NCBI RefSeq assembly: GCF_010731895.1
Contig: NZ_AP022596.1
Coordinates: forward strand, 2,046,001-2,110,000
Origin: Mycolicibacterium helvum
Lineage (GTDB): Bacteria > Actinomycetota > Actinomycetes > Mycobacteriales > Mycobacteriaceae
Length of the DNA: 64,000 nt
Direction: 5' to 3'
In this document: in pieces, positions 25,111 through 33,579 of the stretch
Position numbering within the stretch: position 1 is the stretch's first letter
How the letters are laid out: each line of letters begins with the position of its first letter
Program-made: the position numbers and the translations under genes
The notes under the pieces: generated by a model
The model's database searches: none
The model's input: only the letters and a program-made list of their open reading frames with translations
What the model was told of the DNA's origin: nothing

Positions 25111-26646
25111 CTATCCCGTCGGCGCGGGCGAGTACTTGACGATCAGTTCCTGCTTGTACAACTTTCCGGTGTCGGTGCGGGGCAGCTGCGCCTCGAAGGA
25201 AATCGATCGCGGACACTTGTAGTGCGCCAACCGATCTCGCAACCAGGCCGACAACTCATCGGCCAGTTCCTCGGACGCCTCGGCTGGGTCGACGAGCTGC
25301 ACCACACCCTTTACGCTCTGCCCCATCTCGTCATCGGGCACGCCGAACACGGCCGCATCCATCACCTTCGGGTGAGTGACGAGCATGTTCTCGGCTTCCT
25401 GCGGATAGATGTTCACTCCGCCGGAGATGATCATGTGGTGCCGGCGATCGGTGAGATACAGGTAGCCGTCCTCGTCGAGGTAGCCGATGTCGCCGACCGT
25501 CTTCCAGCCGCGATCGTCGCGCGACTTCGCGGTCTTGTCAGGATCATTGAGGTACTCGAAGTCGAGACCGCTCTCGAAGTAGATCTCCCCGGCCTGCCCG
25601 ACCGGTAGCTCGTTGCCGTCCTCGTCGAGGATGTGCAGCACACCCATCATCGGTTTGCCGACCGAACCTGGGTGTGTGAGCCAGTCCTCGGCGGTGATCA
25701 ACGTGGAACCGATCGCCTCGGAAGAGGCGTAGTACTCGTCGACGATCGGCCCCCACCAGTCGATCATCTGCTTCTTGATCTCGACCGGACACGGCGCGGC
25801 GGCATGCATGATCCGCTGCAGACTCGACAAGTCGTACGAGTTACGCACTTCCTCAGGCAATTTCAGCATCCTGGTGAACATCACCGGAACGAACTGACCG
25901 TGCGTGACCCGGTGGCGCGCAATCGCGTCGAGGCAGCCTTCCGCATCGAATTTCTCTAGCACCACAGTGGTGATTCCACCCGCCAGTGTCTGCATCGACC
26001 ACACCGATGGCGCGGTGTGGTAGAGCGGTGCCGGGCTGATGTACACGGCCTGCGGGTTCATCCAGAACGAGACCAGTGCGGCCATCATGCCGGGCACCTC
26101 GGTGGGCGGCAGGTGAGGCAGCGCGCGTTTGATACCTTTCGGACGCCCGGTGGTACCCGAGGAGTACTGCAGCAGGTCACCCTCGATCTCGTCATCGATA
26201 GGCGTATCCGGCTGATCGGCAACACATTCGGGGTAGCTCAGCCAGCCATCGAGCTGCCCGTCGGTGATGATCAACAGCGGTGGCAGACCGTTGGGCAGCT
26301 CAGCGCCAAGGCCGGCGAGGGTGGCGCGCAGGGCGGCAGACCCGACGACCGCCTTGGCCGCGCTGTTGTCGATGATGTACGCGGCCTCGGCCGCCGTCAG
26401 GTGGGTATTGATCGGCACGTAGTACAACCCGCTGCGCCGCGCCGCCCACATCACCGCATGGAAGTGTTCGTTGTTCTCGATCAGGATCGCGACGGCGTCG
26501 CCCTCGCGCAGCCCGGCCTGTCGGAACAGGTGCGCAAGCTGGTTGGCCCGCGCCTCCAACTGTGCGAAGGTGACGGTTTTTCCGGAGGGATACAGGATGA
26601 CTGCCGGCTTGTCGGGAGTGGCCTCGGCATGCTCGCGGATCTGCAT
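25111..26646 (-). CDS. fadD4: Acyl-CoA synthetase (AMP-dependent), FadD4-like
   Basis: A 511-residue ANL-superfamily ligase. Motifs are YSSGTTGRPKGIKRALPH near residue 160, DEYYASSEAIGSTL near 300, KTVGDIGYLDEDGYLYLTD near 385 followed by RRHHMIISGGVNIYPQE, and the terminal lysine motif PRTDTGKLYKQEL. The ATG at 26646 is preferred over an upstream extension to 26766, because a TACAGT -10 element lies 6 bases from it and the product then begins at the family's usual point (MQIREHAEATPDKPA). Position between the Rv0216/fadE3 pair and pckA matches Rv0214. With the following crotonase gene it would supply and process acyl-CoAs in this GntR-centred group. Confidence 0.86.
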   Translation of the reverse strand: MQIREHAEATPDKPAVILYPSGKTVTFAQLEARANQLAHLFRQAGLREGDAVAILIENNEHFHAVMWAARRSGLYYVPINTHLTAAEAAYIIDNSAAKAVVGSAALRATLAGLGAELPNGLPPLLIITDGQLDGWLSYPECVADQPDTPIDDEIEGDLLQYSSGTTGRPKGIKRALPHLPPTEVPGMMAALVSFWMNPQAVYISPAPLYHTAPSVWSMQTLAGGITTVVLEKFDAEGCLDAIARHRVTHGQFVPVMFTRMLKLPEEVRNSYDLSSLQRIMHAAAPCPVEIKKQMIDWWGPIVDEYYASSEAIGSTLITAEDWLTHPGSVGKPMMGVLHILDEDGNELPVGQAGEIYFESGLDFEYLNDPDKTAKSRDDRGWKTVGDIGYLDEDGYLYLTDRRHHMIISGGVNIYPQEAENMLVTHPKVMDAAVFGVPDDEMGQSVKGVVQLVDPAEASEELADELSAWLRDRLAHYKCPRSISFEAQLPRTDTGKLYKQELIVKYSPAPTG

Positions 26647-26658
26647 GGGAGCACTGTA
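26647..26658 (-). promoter_or_regulatory. Leaderless-type promoter of fadD4
   Basis: On the minus strand TACAGT (26658-26653) is a TANNNT -10 element placed 6 bases upstream of the ATG at 26646. There is no Shine-Dalgarno sequence in that gap, so transcription probably starts at the start codon. Confidence 0.5.
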
Positions 26659-26696
26659 CGACAGCCGGAATTGACAGGCGTCAACTAGGTCCCTCG

Positions 26697-27590
26697 TCAG
26701 TCGCTGCGCCGCGCCCAGGCGACCAGATAGATCATGATGGCCGCAACGAGCGCAATGAGCACCCACACGACGAGCGCCTCATCGATCCAGGATCCCGGCG
26801 GCGGGTCACCGGGCAGCACGTTGCGGATCGGGACGACCGCGAACAGCATGGCGGCGAACCACGTCGAGAACGGCGGCTGGAATTTCTTTCTGCCCCGCAG
26901 CATTTCGATCGCCGCGTAGAGCGCCATCGCCGGCAACATCAACAGCACCAGGCAGATCCCGAAGATCAATGCCAGCGGGCCCCGGGATCGGGAGAACGTG
27001 ATAGTGGCGTTGTCGGTCACGCCGCCCGAGTGGCTGGCCGCACCGGCACGGTCGCTGCGGATGTCCCAGCCATACAGCGATCCGCTCACCTCCACCCGCG
27101 CCGGAACGTAACGGCGCGTGTCACCGGAGCCGACGACGACGTCCGCGCTGATGGTCTTGGTGGCGTAGGTGTCGAACGGCCATCGGTCCGCATCCCCGGT
27201 CGCCAGCAACGAAGTCTTGACCACTTTGGGGACCTTGCCCGCAGGATAGGACAATTCACCGAACTCGGTGCACGGGCACAACCGCACATCCATATCCGTG
27301 GTCAGTGCGCCGAACTCCGGCTCTAGGAAACCCTTCTGCGGTATCACCACGACCTCGACATCCACCCGGTTGTCGATCGGATGAATGGCCGTCAGTTCCA
27401 GCAGGACGACGGTCGCGTCGGCGGTATCCAGATTGTGCGGCTCCAGTGTGTGGGCCGAGCTGTCAATCCAGAAGTACCCGGCCACCGCCCCGATGTAGAT
27501 GGCAAGGATGACACCGACAGTAGCGATCCGGCGCCACCACGATTGGACTCGTCGCGGCGCTGCTCCCTGCGGCGCAGGCCCATCGGCCAT
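26697..27590 (-). CDS. DUF4436 family membrane protein (second in the window)
   Basis: A 297-residue protein with one N-terminal transmembrane helix (residues 22-44), an extracytoplasmic domain of about 150 residues, and three C-terminal helices. The PIRNVLPGDPPPGSWID signature before the last helix pairs it with the protein at 4439-5332. A CPC pair (RLCPCTEF) in the outer domain is absent from the other copy. The ATG at 27590 gives 297 residues, the same as its paralogue; a GTG at 27602 is the alternative. It lies between pckA and fadD4 on the same strand. Function unknown. Confidence 0.75.
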   Translation of the reverse strand: MADGPAPQGAAPRRVQSWWRRIATVGVILAIYIGAVAGYFWIDSSAHTLEPHNLDTADATVVLLELTAIHPIDNRVDVEVVVIPQKGFLEPEFGALTTDMDVRLCPCTEFGELSYPAGKVPKVVKTSLLATGDADRWPFDTYATKTISADVVVGSGDTRRYVPARVEVSGSLYGWDIRSDRAGAASHSGGVTDNATITFSRSRGPLALIFGICLVLLMLPAMALYAAIEMLRGRKKFQPPFSTWFAAMLFAVVPIRNVLPGDPPPGSWIDEALVVWVLIALVAAIMIYLVAWARRSD

Positions 27591-27641
27591 GGGAACCCCC
27601 ACGCCCGAGATGCTAACCGGGCGGTGGCGACCAAGGCGCGG

Positions 27642-29468
27642 TTAGGAACTTTCAGCGAGCCGCTGCTTGAGCGCCTCGAACTCGTCCTTGACCCCGGTCG
27701 GCAACTTCTCGCCGACGAACTCGAACCACTCCTCGATCAAGGGCAGCTCGTCGCGCCACTCCTGAATATTGACCGCGAGCGCCTCGTCGACATCGCCCGC
27801 GTCGACGTCCAGTCCCTCGAGATCGAGGTCACCGGCCTTGGGCACGATGCCGATCGGCGTCGAGGCGCCGTTGGCCTTGCCTTCGACCCGCTCGATGATC
27901 CACTTCATCACGCGGCTGTTCTCACCGAAGCCCGGCCACAGGAAGCGGCCGTCGTCGCCGCGGCGGAACCAGTTGACGAAGAAGATCTTCGGCATCTTCG
28001 ACTCGTCGGCGTTCTTACCGAGGTCGATCCAGTGGGCGAAGTAGTCGCCGACGTTGTAGCCGAGGAACGGCAGCATGGCCATCGGGTCGCGGCGGACGGT
28101 GCCGACCTTGCCCTCGGCGGCGGCGGTCTGCTCGGAACCCAAAGTGGCCCCGATGAAAACGCCGTGCTGCCAGTCGCGGGCCTGCGTCACCAGCGGCACC
28201 GTCGTCTTGCGGCGGCCACCGAACAGGATGGCCGAGATCGGCACGCCCTGGGGGTCGTCCCATTCCGGCGCCAGGGTCGGGCACTGCGACATCGGGGTGC
28301 AGTAGCGCGAGTTCGGGTGGGCGGCCTTCTCGTCGGAGTCAGGCGTCCAATCGTTGCCCTTCCAGTCGATCAGGTGCTGCGGGTCGCCCTCGAGGCCTTC
28401 CCACCACACGCCGCCCTCGTCGGTCAGCGCGACGTTGGTGAAGACGGTGTTGCCGGCGGCGACGGTCTTCATCGCGTTCGGGTTGGAGCTCCAGTTGGTT
28501 CCCGGTGCCACACCGAAGAAACCGAACTCCGGGTTGGTGGCATACAGCCGGCCGTCCTTGCCGAAACGCATCCAAGAGATATCGTCGCCGACGGTCTCAG
28601 CGCGCCAGCCGGGGATGGTCGGCTGCAACATCGCCAGGTTGGTCTTGCCACAGGCCGACGGGAACGCGGCGGCGACGAAATACGCCTTGTTCTCCGGGGA
28701 GATCAGCTTGAGGATCAGCATGTGCTCGGCCAGCCAGCCCTCGTCGTGCGCCATCGCCGACGCGATGCGCAGCGAGTAGCACTTCTTGCCCAGCAGGGCG
28801 TTACCGCCGTAACCCGAGCCGAAGCTCCAGATTTCGCGGGTTTCGGGGAAGTGGGTGATGTACTTCGTGTCGTTGCACGGCCACGGGACGTCAGCCTGCC
28901 CGTCCTCCAGGGGCGCACCGATCGAGTGCAGCGCCTTGACGAAGAATCCGTCCTCGCCGATCTTGTCCAGCGCGGCCTTGCCCATGCGGGTCATCGTGCG
29001 CATCGACACGACGACGTATTCGGAGTCCGTGATCTCGACGCCCAGCTTCGGATCGTCGGCGTCCAGCGGGCCCATGCAGAACGGCACCACATACAGGGTG
29101 CGGCCACGCATGCTGCCGCGGTACAGGTCGGTCATGAGGCCGCGCATCTCGGCGGGGTCCATCCAGTTGTTCGTGGGGCCGGCGTCGAGCTCGCGCTCCG
29201 AGCAGATGAACGTCCGCGACTCCACGCGTGCCACATCGGACGGCGCCGAGCGGGCCAGATACGAGCTCGGCTCCTCGGTGTCACTCAGCGGGGTGAAGGT
29301 GCCAGCAGCCACCAGCTGGTCGCACAGCCGCTGGTATTCCTCAGCGGAGCCATCGGCGAAGACCACCCGGTCGGGCTGCGTCAGTTCGGCGACCTCCTGG
29401 ACCCAAGCGAGGAGACCGTGATGCTTTGTCGGTGCCGTATCCAAACCTGGGATGGTCGCTGAAGTCAT
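27642..29468 (-). CDS. pckA: Phosphoenolpyruvate carboxykinase (GTP)
   Basis: A 608-residue GTP-dependent PEPCK that converts oxaloacetate and GTP to phosphoenolpyruvate, the gateway to gluconeogenesis when mycobacteria grow on fatty acids or sterols. The P-loop appears as [13 protein letters not shown] near residue 275, preceded by [24 protein letters not shown] and [16 protein letters not shown] (guanine-side region) are also intact. The ATG at 29468 has AGGAG 8 bases upstream. An inverted repeat in its 5' region may regulate or terminate transcription. Position and strand match Rv0211. It sits beside a block of lipid-catabolism genes whose acetyl-CoA would need this enzyme for sugar synthesis. 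Confidence 0.95.
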   Translation of the reverse strand: MTSATIPGLDTAPTKHHGLLAWVQEVAELTQPDRVVFADGSAEEYQRLCDQLVAAGTFTPLSDTEEPSSYLARSAPSDVARVESRTFICSERELDAGPTNNWMDPAEMRGLMTDLYRGSMRGRTLYVVPFCMGPLDADDPKLGVEITDSEYVVVSMRTMTRMGKAALDKIGEDGFFVKALHSIGAPLEDGQADVPWPCNDTKYITHFPETREIWSFGSGYGGNALLGKKCYSLRIASAMAHDEGWLAEHMLILKLISPENKAYFVAAAFPSACGKTNLAMLQPTIPGWRAETVGDDISWMRFGKDGRLYATNPEFGFFGVAPGTNWSSNPNAMKTVAAGNTVFTNVALTDEGGVWWEGLEGDPQHLIDWKGNDWTPDSDEKAAHPNSRYCTPMSQCPTLAPEWDDPQGVPISAILFGGRRKTTVPLVTQARDWQHGVFIGATLGSEQTAAAEGKVGTVRRDPMAMLPFLGYNVGDYFAHWIDLGKNADESKMPKIFFVNWFRRGDDGRFLWPGFGENSRVMKWIIERVEGKANGASTPIGIVPKAGDLDLEGLDVDAGDVDEALAVNIQEWRDELPLIEEWFEFVGEKLPTGVKDEFEALKQRLAESS

Positions 29469-29549
29469 CGCTAAATCTCCTGCTTATTTTTTATGGCCAG
29501 AACGCAGGCCGGATTCCGCGCCGAAACGCGGTCCTCCCTGAAAAGTAGG

Positions 29550-29577
29550 TTAACGCGGGTGAGATACCCGCGGTTAA
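29550..29577. promoter_or_regulatory. Extended inverted repeat upstream of pckA
   Basis: GCGGGT (29555-29560) and ACCCGC (29566-29571) form a perfect 6-base stem around GAGAT. The symmetry continues outward as TTAAC at 29550-29554 against GGTTAA at 29572-29577, broken by one extra base. It lies about 80 bases upstream of the pckA start and about 60 bases downstream of the preceding gene's stop, so it could terminate that transcript or serve as an operator for pckA. A weaker pair GATTATG/CATAATC lies further upstream (about 29582-29630). Confidence 0.5.
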
Positions 29578-29634
29578 TCGGGATTATGTCCGATCACTCA
29601 CAGGAACGATTCAGAAAGTCATAATCGGGGTTTT

Positions 29635-31047
29635 TCATCGATTCAGTTCGGCCCGCACCACCAGCAGGGCCCGATCGATCGCCGGTGCGCGCCGATCCCG
29701 GATCGCGGCGGCCCGCGCCCGCTGCACCCTATGTGCGCGGATTTCGGCGTCAATCCGGGCGACCACTTCCTCTATAGCGGCACCCTCGACGGCGTCTCGT
29801 TCGGCAGCGGCTCGGCCCAACGACGCCTCCGCGGCCAATACGCGGGTGGCTACCCATTCCTCCATGGCGGTGCGTAGCCCGGTGGCCACCTCCGTCACCC
29901 AGCGATCCAGTAGGGCCCGATCGTGCAGCAGCCCACGGACACCAACCACCCACAGGGCTGCCGCCAATCCCAGCACCGCACCCCCGACGGCACCGCCGAT
30001 CGCCCACTGCGGGGCCAGGTCGGCGAACAGCCGGCTCAGCGTCAACGCGATACCGAGCCCGAAGCCCGCCCCCAACAGCATCGTCAACCGGGACTCCACA
30101 CTGCGTGATCGCAGTGGTGCAGCGCCCACCTCGACCACCGGGCCCGACTGCGCCGGAGGCTCGATCGCCAGTCCGAGCTGATCGCCAACGTTGGCCAGGC
30201 ACCGCGCGGTCCCCTGCTGGACCTCGCCGCTCACCTCGGCAGCCCGGCGCCGCACATCGTCGATGACGCCGCCGATCTGGTGTCGGGTCATCGTCGCCAC
30301 CTCCTGCTGGAGCTCGGCGCGCGCCGATGCACAGCGGGCACGTGCGAAGTAGGCCATCTGGACGCGGGCCTGGTGAATCTGGCTGCGCGCAGCGATGGTG
30401 CGCTCCGACTTGTCCAGCCGAAAGCGGCGCAGTTGTGCGCCGCGCTGCTCGCGTAACGCAGCAAGTCGAGCCTCGTGGCCGGCGCCCTCGACGTCACAGT
30501 CCAATCTGCGGCGCACAGCAACTAGTCGGTTTTCCCACGCCCGCAAACGATTTCGTCGGTCCAGCGTTTCATCGGCGAGCACGGCCGTCAGCGCCGCGAC
30601 GAGATCATCGACGACTGGTAGGCCCAGGTCCGGTGCCGCCGCGGCGCCCACCCAGTGCATGTCGCCGTACCGGGAAGCCCGCTCGGTCAGCAGCGCGCGG
30701 TTGGCGTCGAGGACATCCCGCCAGGTGCGGTGCACGTCGATCTTGGACACCACCCCGATCACCGCGTCGGTGTCGGCTGCCACGACGTCGAGAAGTGCAC
30801 AGTCTGATTCGGCCAGCGGCGCGGTGGCCGAGACCACGAACACCACCGCGGCGGGCGCATCGCCGACGGGGAGTTCGCCGGCTTCGAGCACGCTGCGCTC
30901 GGGCAGCCGGTCCCGCAGTGCGGCGACTACACCGCTGGTGCCGGCCAGCCACGGACCGGCCACCACCACGGTGTCGCGGCGGATGATCGACGGCGACTCC
31001 AGGCCCGGGTCGATCTCGGCGATCACGCTGTCGACCGCGTCGGTCAC
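29635..31047 (-). CDS. Membrane-anchored GTPase-like protein with degenerate P-loop (Rv0210-like)
   Basis: A 470-residue protein resembling dynamin-type GTPases in layout. A GTPase-like N-terminal domain carries GPWLAGTS where GxxxxGK[ST] is expected, so the P-loop lysine is replaced by threonine, and VVSKIDVH in place of NKxD. A coiled, arginine-rich middle follows (residues ~165-270). Two hydrophobic helices lie near 310-360 and a helical C-terminal tail completes it. The GTG start at 31047 overlaps the upstream stop (GTGA). The frame stays open upstream, but that region belongs to the partner gene. By order it matches Rv0210. Role unknown; membrane remodelling or envelope work is only suggested by the architecture. 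Confidence 0.72.
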   Translation of the reverse strand: MTDAVDSVIAEIDPGLESPSIIRRDTVVVAGPWLAGTSGVVAALRDRLPERSVLEAGELPVGDAPAAVVFVVSATAPLAESDCALLDVVAADTDAVIGVVSKIDVHRTWRDVLDANRALLTERASRYGDMHWVGAAAAPDLGLPVVDDLVAALTAVLADETLDRRNRLRAWENRLVAVRRRLDCDVEGAGHEARLAALREQRGAQLRRFRLDKSERTIAARSQIHQARVQMAYFARARCASARAELQQEVATMTRHQIGGVIDDVRRRAAEVSGEVQQGTARCLANVGDQLGLAIEPPAQSGPVVEVGAAPLRSRSVESRLTMLLGAGFGLGIALTLSRLFADLAPQWAIGGAVGGAVLGLAAALWVVGVRGLLHDRALLDRWVTEVATGLRTAMEEWVATRVLAAEASLGRAAAERDAVEGAAIEEVVARIDAEIRAHRVQRARAAAIRDRRAPAIDRALLVVRAELNR

Positions 31048-31976
31048 GGCTTGAGCCCCAGTGGCTCCCACGGTTCCGCGACCCCACCGGCGCGTTCCCA
31101 CAGCCTCAGCGAGCCGCGCGCGATATCGACACCGCAGCTTCGGTGCAACCGGGACACCGGCCCCCGGGAGTACCGCTGCCAGGTGATCGCGCGCTGCAAA
31201 TGCGCCGTTGCGGTGACGCCGTCGTCCACCGTCATTCCGGCCGCCCGGACGACCTCCACGGCCGCGGCCATTCTGGCGGCGACCTGCTCGTCCGTCTCGC
31301 CGGCGGCCGGGAACTTCGCGGCGTGGGCTTCAGTCAGGCGGCGGTAGCGCACCGGGGCGGCGGCCGTGTCGATCCCGGCGAGCAGCCCGTCGACCGCGCT
31401 GGCCCGCCGCAGCGCCGTCACCAGCCCGGTCCGGTCGGCGCCGTCGCGCATCGCCAGCACGCCGTGGGCGATGCCGAACAGGTCGAGCTGGGTGAGCAGC
31501 CGTTGCCGAGTTGCGTCGGGCAGCCGATGGGCCGTCGCGGCGAAGCGGTCGGTCGAGCCAAGGTCGGCCGGATCGGTGGTCAGTGCCCGCAGCGCCTCGA
31601 CCAGCTCGTCGTCGATGACGGTGTCGTCCACCGCGGCGAGCGCGGCCAGCCCGGCCAGCGGGTAGATCGGCACGCCGGTCAGCTCGCGCAGCCGCCGACA
31701 GTGCGCGGCGGCAGCCACGACCGGTCCCTCACCGCCGAAGCCGGCCAGGTCCGCTTTGTTGAGCACGGCGACGGCCGGCCGGGGTGATTCGGTCAGCGCA
31801 CGACGATCCTCGGGCTTGAGTGTTTCGGCCAGCACGTAGACAACAAGGTCCGCGGGCTCGGCCGGGTCGACAATCACCACACCCGCCCCACGCAGCACTC
31901 GGGTCACTGTGCGACGGCCACACCCCTTGCGACCAGCGACTTTAACCCGCACCACCTGCCCCACCACACCGCACAT
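31044..31976 (-). CDS. GTPase-like protein, partner of the downstream membrane GTPase (Rv0209-like)
   Basis: A 310-residue soluble protein from the ATG at 31976. The N-terminal KVAGRKGCGRRTVTRVL occupies the P-loop position but has arginines where lysine and serine/threonine are expected. VAVLNKADLAGFG is a good NKxD guanine-specificity motif. The remainder is helical. The frame remains open to 32105, and the M. tuberculosis annotation is longer (about 361 residues), but that extension would overlap the divergent trmB start, so I prefer 31976. It is translationally coupled to the next gene. Paired GTPase genes of this kind often encode heteromeric dynamin-like systems; that is inference. Confidence 0.68.
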   Translation of the reverse strand: MCGVVGQVVRVKVAGRKGCGRRTVTRVLRGAGVVIVDPAEPADLVVYVLAETLKPEDRRALTESPRPAVAVLNKADLAGFGGEGPVVAAAAHCRRLRELTGVPIYPLAGLAALAAVDDTVIDDELVEALRALTTDPADLGSTDRFAATAHRLPDATRQRLLTQLDLFGIAHGVLAMRDGADRTGLVTALRRASAVDGLLAGIDTAAAPVRYRRLTEAHAAKFPAAGETDEQVAARMAAAVEVVRAAGMTVDDGVTATAHLQRAITWQRYSRGPVSRLHRSCGVDIARGSLRLWERAGGVAEPWEPLGLKP

Positions 31977-32069
31977 GCTGGCATCGGCCGGCCTGTGGCG
32001 GTAGCCACTACCAGGCGTAGGCAACTGTTGGGTATCAATCTGCACCACGGTGCGGGTACCCAGGAGTTC

Positions 32070-32834
32070 ATGAGCGACCATGGACGGATGCATGCGCAGC
32101 GCCATGGTGGCTCAACCACGCCCGATGCCGTGGCCGCGCATCCGTATCCCCGGATCACGAGCTTCCGCTCGCGCCGCTCGGCGCTGACCGAGGCCCAACA
32201 GGAGGTGTGGGACCGGCTGTGGCCGGAGCTGGGCACGCAGGCGCGCCAGGACGGCGAGCCGGCCCCACACCTGGACACGAACGCATGGTTCGGACGCCAC
32301 GCTCCTGTCGTCCTGGAGATCGGCTGCGGCACTGGCACCTCGACCCTTGGGATGGCCATCGCCGAACCCGACATCGACGTGGTGGCCGTCGAGGTCTACC
32401 GGCGCGGTCTGGCGCAGCTGCTCAGCGCCGTCGACCGCGAGGGCCTGACCAATATCCGGCTCGTCCGCGGCGACGCCGTCGATGTGCTCGAGCACATGTT
32501 CGCCACCGGCGAGCTGACCGGGGCGCGGGTGTTCTTCCCCGACCCGTGGCCCAAATCCCGCCACCACAAACGCCGGCTGCTCCAGCCGAGCACGATCGCC
32601 CTCATCGCCGACCGGTTGCGCCCGGGCGGGGTGCTGCACGCTGCCACCGACCATGCGGGTTATGCCGAGCAGATCGCCGAAGCCGGCGACGCCGAACCGC
32701 TGCTGCAGCGCGTGCAGCCCGGTGACCAGCTGCCGATCTCGGTGCAGCGCCCGACCACCAAATACGAGACGAAGGCCCGTCACGCAGGCAGCGCGGTGAC
32801 CGAACTCCTGTGGTTGAAACGACGCCGGGGATGA
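32070..32834 (+). CDS. trmB: tRNA (guanine-N7)-methyltransferase
   Basis: A 254-residue SAM-dependent enzyme that methylates N7 of G46 in tRNA. The SAM loop is EIGCGTGTSTLGMA near residue 80 and the TrmB signature FFPDPWPKSRHHKRRL is near residue 155; a C-terminal PTTKYETKA block, typical of the family's substrate-binding end, is complete. The ATG at 32070 has AGGAG 3 bases upstream; the frame is open to 31995 but that adds an unlikely N-terminus. It opens the rightward run trmB-NYN-mmpL3, matching Rv0208c-Rv0206c. Confidence 0.94.
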   Translation: MSDHGRMHAQRHGGSTTPDAVAAHPYPRITSFRSRRSALTEAQQEVWDRLWPELGTQARQDGEPAPHLDTNAWFGRHAPVVLEIGCGTGTSTLGMAIAEPDIDVVAVEVYRRGLAQLLSAVDREGLTNIRLVRGDAVDVLEHMFATGELTGARVFFPDPWPKSRHHKRRLLQPSTIALIADRLRPGGVLHAATDHAGYAEQIAEAGDAEPLLQRVQPGDQLPISVQRPTTKYETKARHAGSAVTELLWLKRRRG

Positions 32835-32841
32835 GACGACC

Positions 32842-33534
32842 ATGAGTGTGATGGAAGACGCCGAAGCCGCTCCGGTGCTGCCCGACGGCGACGATCAGGT
32901 GGTGAGCCCAACGGTTCAGCGGGTACTTCTGGTCTGGGATGCGCCCAACCTGGACATGGGGCTGGGTTCCATCCTCGGCGGTCGACCCACGGCCGCACAC
33001 CGGCCGCGGTTCGACGCGCTGGGGCGCTGGCTGTTGACCCGCACCGCCGAACTGTCGGCCGGCCACCCGGAGATCTCGGTGGAGCCGGAGGCAACCGTGT
33101 TCACCAACATCGCGCCCGGCAGCGCAGACGTCGTCCGCCCCTGGGTGGAGGCCCTGCGCAATGTCGGCTTCGCCGTCTTCGCCAAACCGAAGGTCGACGA
33201 GGACAGCGACGTCGACTCCGACATGCTGGCCCACATCGAGCAGCGCCGCACCGAGGGCCTGGCCGCCGTACTGGTCGCCTCCGCCGACGGGCAGGCGTTC
33301 CGCACACCACTGGAGGACATCGCTCGAGCAGGCACCCCCGCCTACGTGCTCGGATTTCGCGAACATGCCAGCTGGGCATTAGCGTCGGATACCTTGGAGT
33401 TCGTCGACCTTGAGGACATTCCTGGTGTTTTCCGAGAGCCGCTGCCGCGAATCGGCCTAGATTCGCTACCAGAGCAAGGGGCGTGGCTACAACCGTTCCG
33501 GCCGTTGTCCTCGCTACTGACATCGCGCGTGTAG
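32842..33534 (+). CDS. NYN-domain (PIN-like) nuclease family protein
   Basis: A 230-residue protein with a NYN/PIN-like fold: the first acidic residue lies in LLVWDAPNLDMGLG near residue 32, a second acidic cluster in KVDEDSDVDSDMLAHIE near 115, and the ASADGQAF block near 150 completes the metal-binding centre. Members are predicted RNases. It begins 7 bases after trmB, so co-expression with a tRNA-modifying enzyme fits an RNA-processing role. The order matches Rv0207c, upstream of mmpL3. The final ~40 residues are less structured. The substrate is unknown. Confidence 0.83.
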   Translation: MSVMEDAEAAPVLPDGDDQVVSPTVQRVLLVWDAPNLDMGLGSILGGRPTAAHRPRFDALGRWLLTRTAELSAGHPEISVEPEATVFTNIAPGSADVVRPWVEALRNVGFAVFAKPKVDEDSDVDSDMLAHIEQRRTEGLAAVLVASADGQAFRTPLEDIARAGTPAYVLGFREHASWALASDTLEFVDLEDIPGVFREPLPRIGLDSLPEQGAWLQPFRPLSSLLTSRV

Positions 33535-33579
33535 GAAAACCCGATGCGCAGGTCGCCACAGATTTAGTTAGGAGATTAC

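Noticed and set aside
27381..29462. Open frame of 693 codons on the plus strand
   Set aside because: It lies fully opposite pckA and has no domain or ribosome site; it is a high-GC shadow frame.
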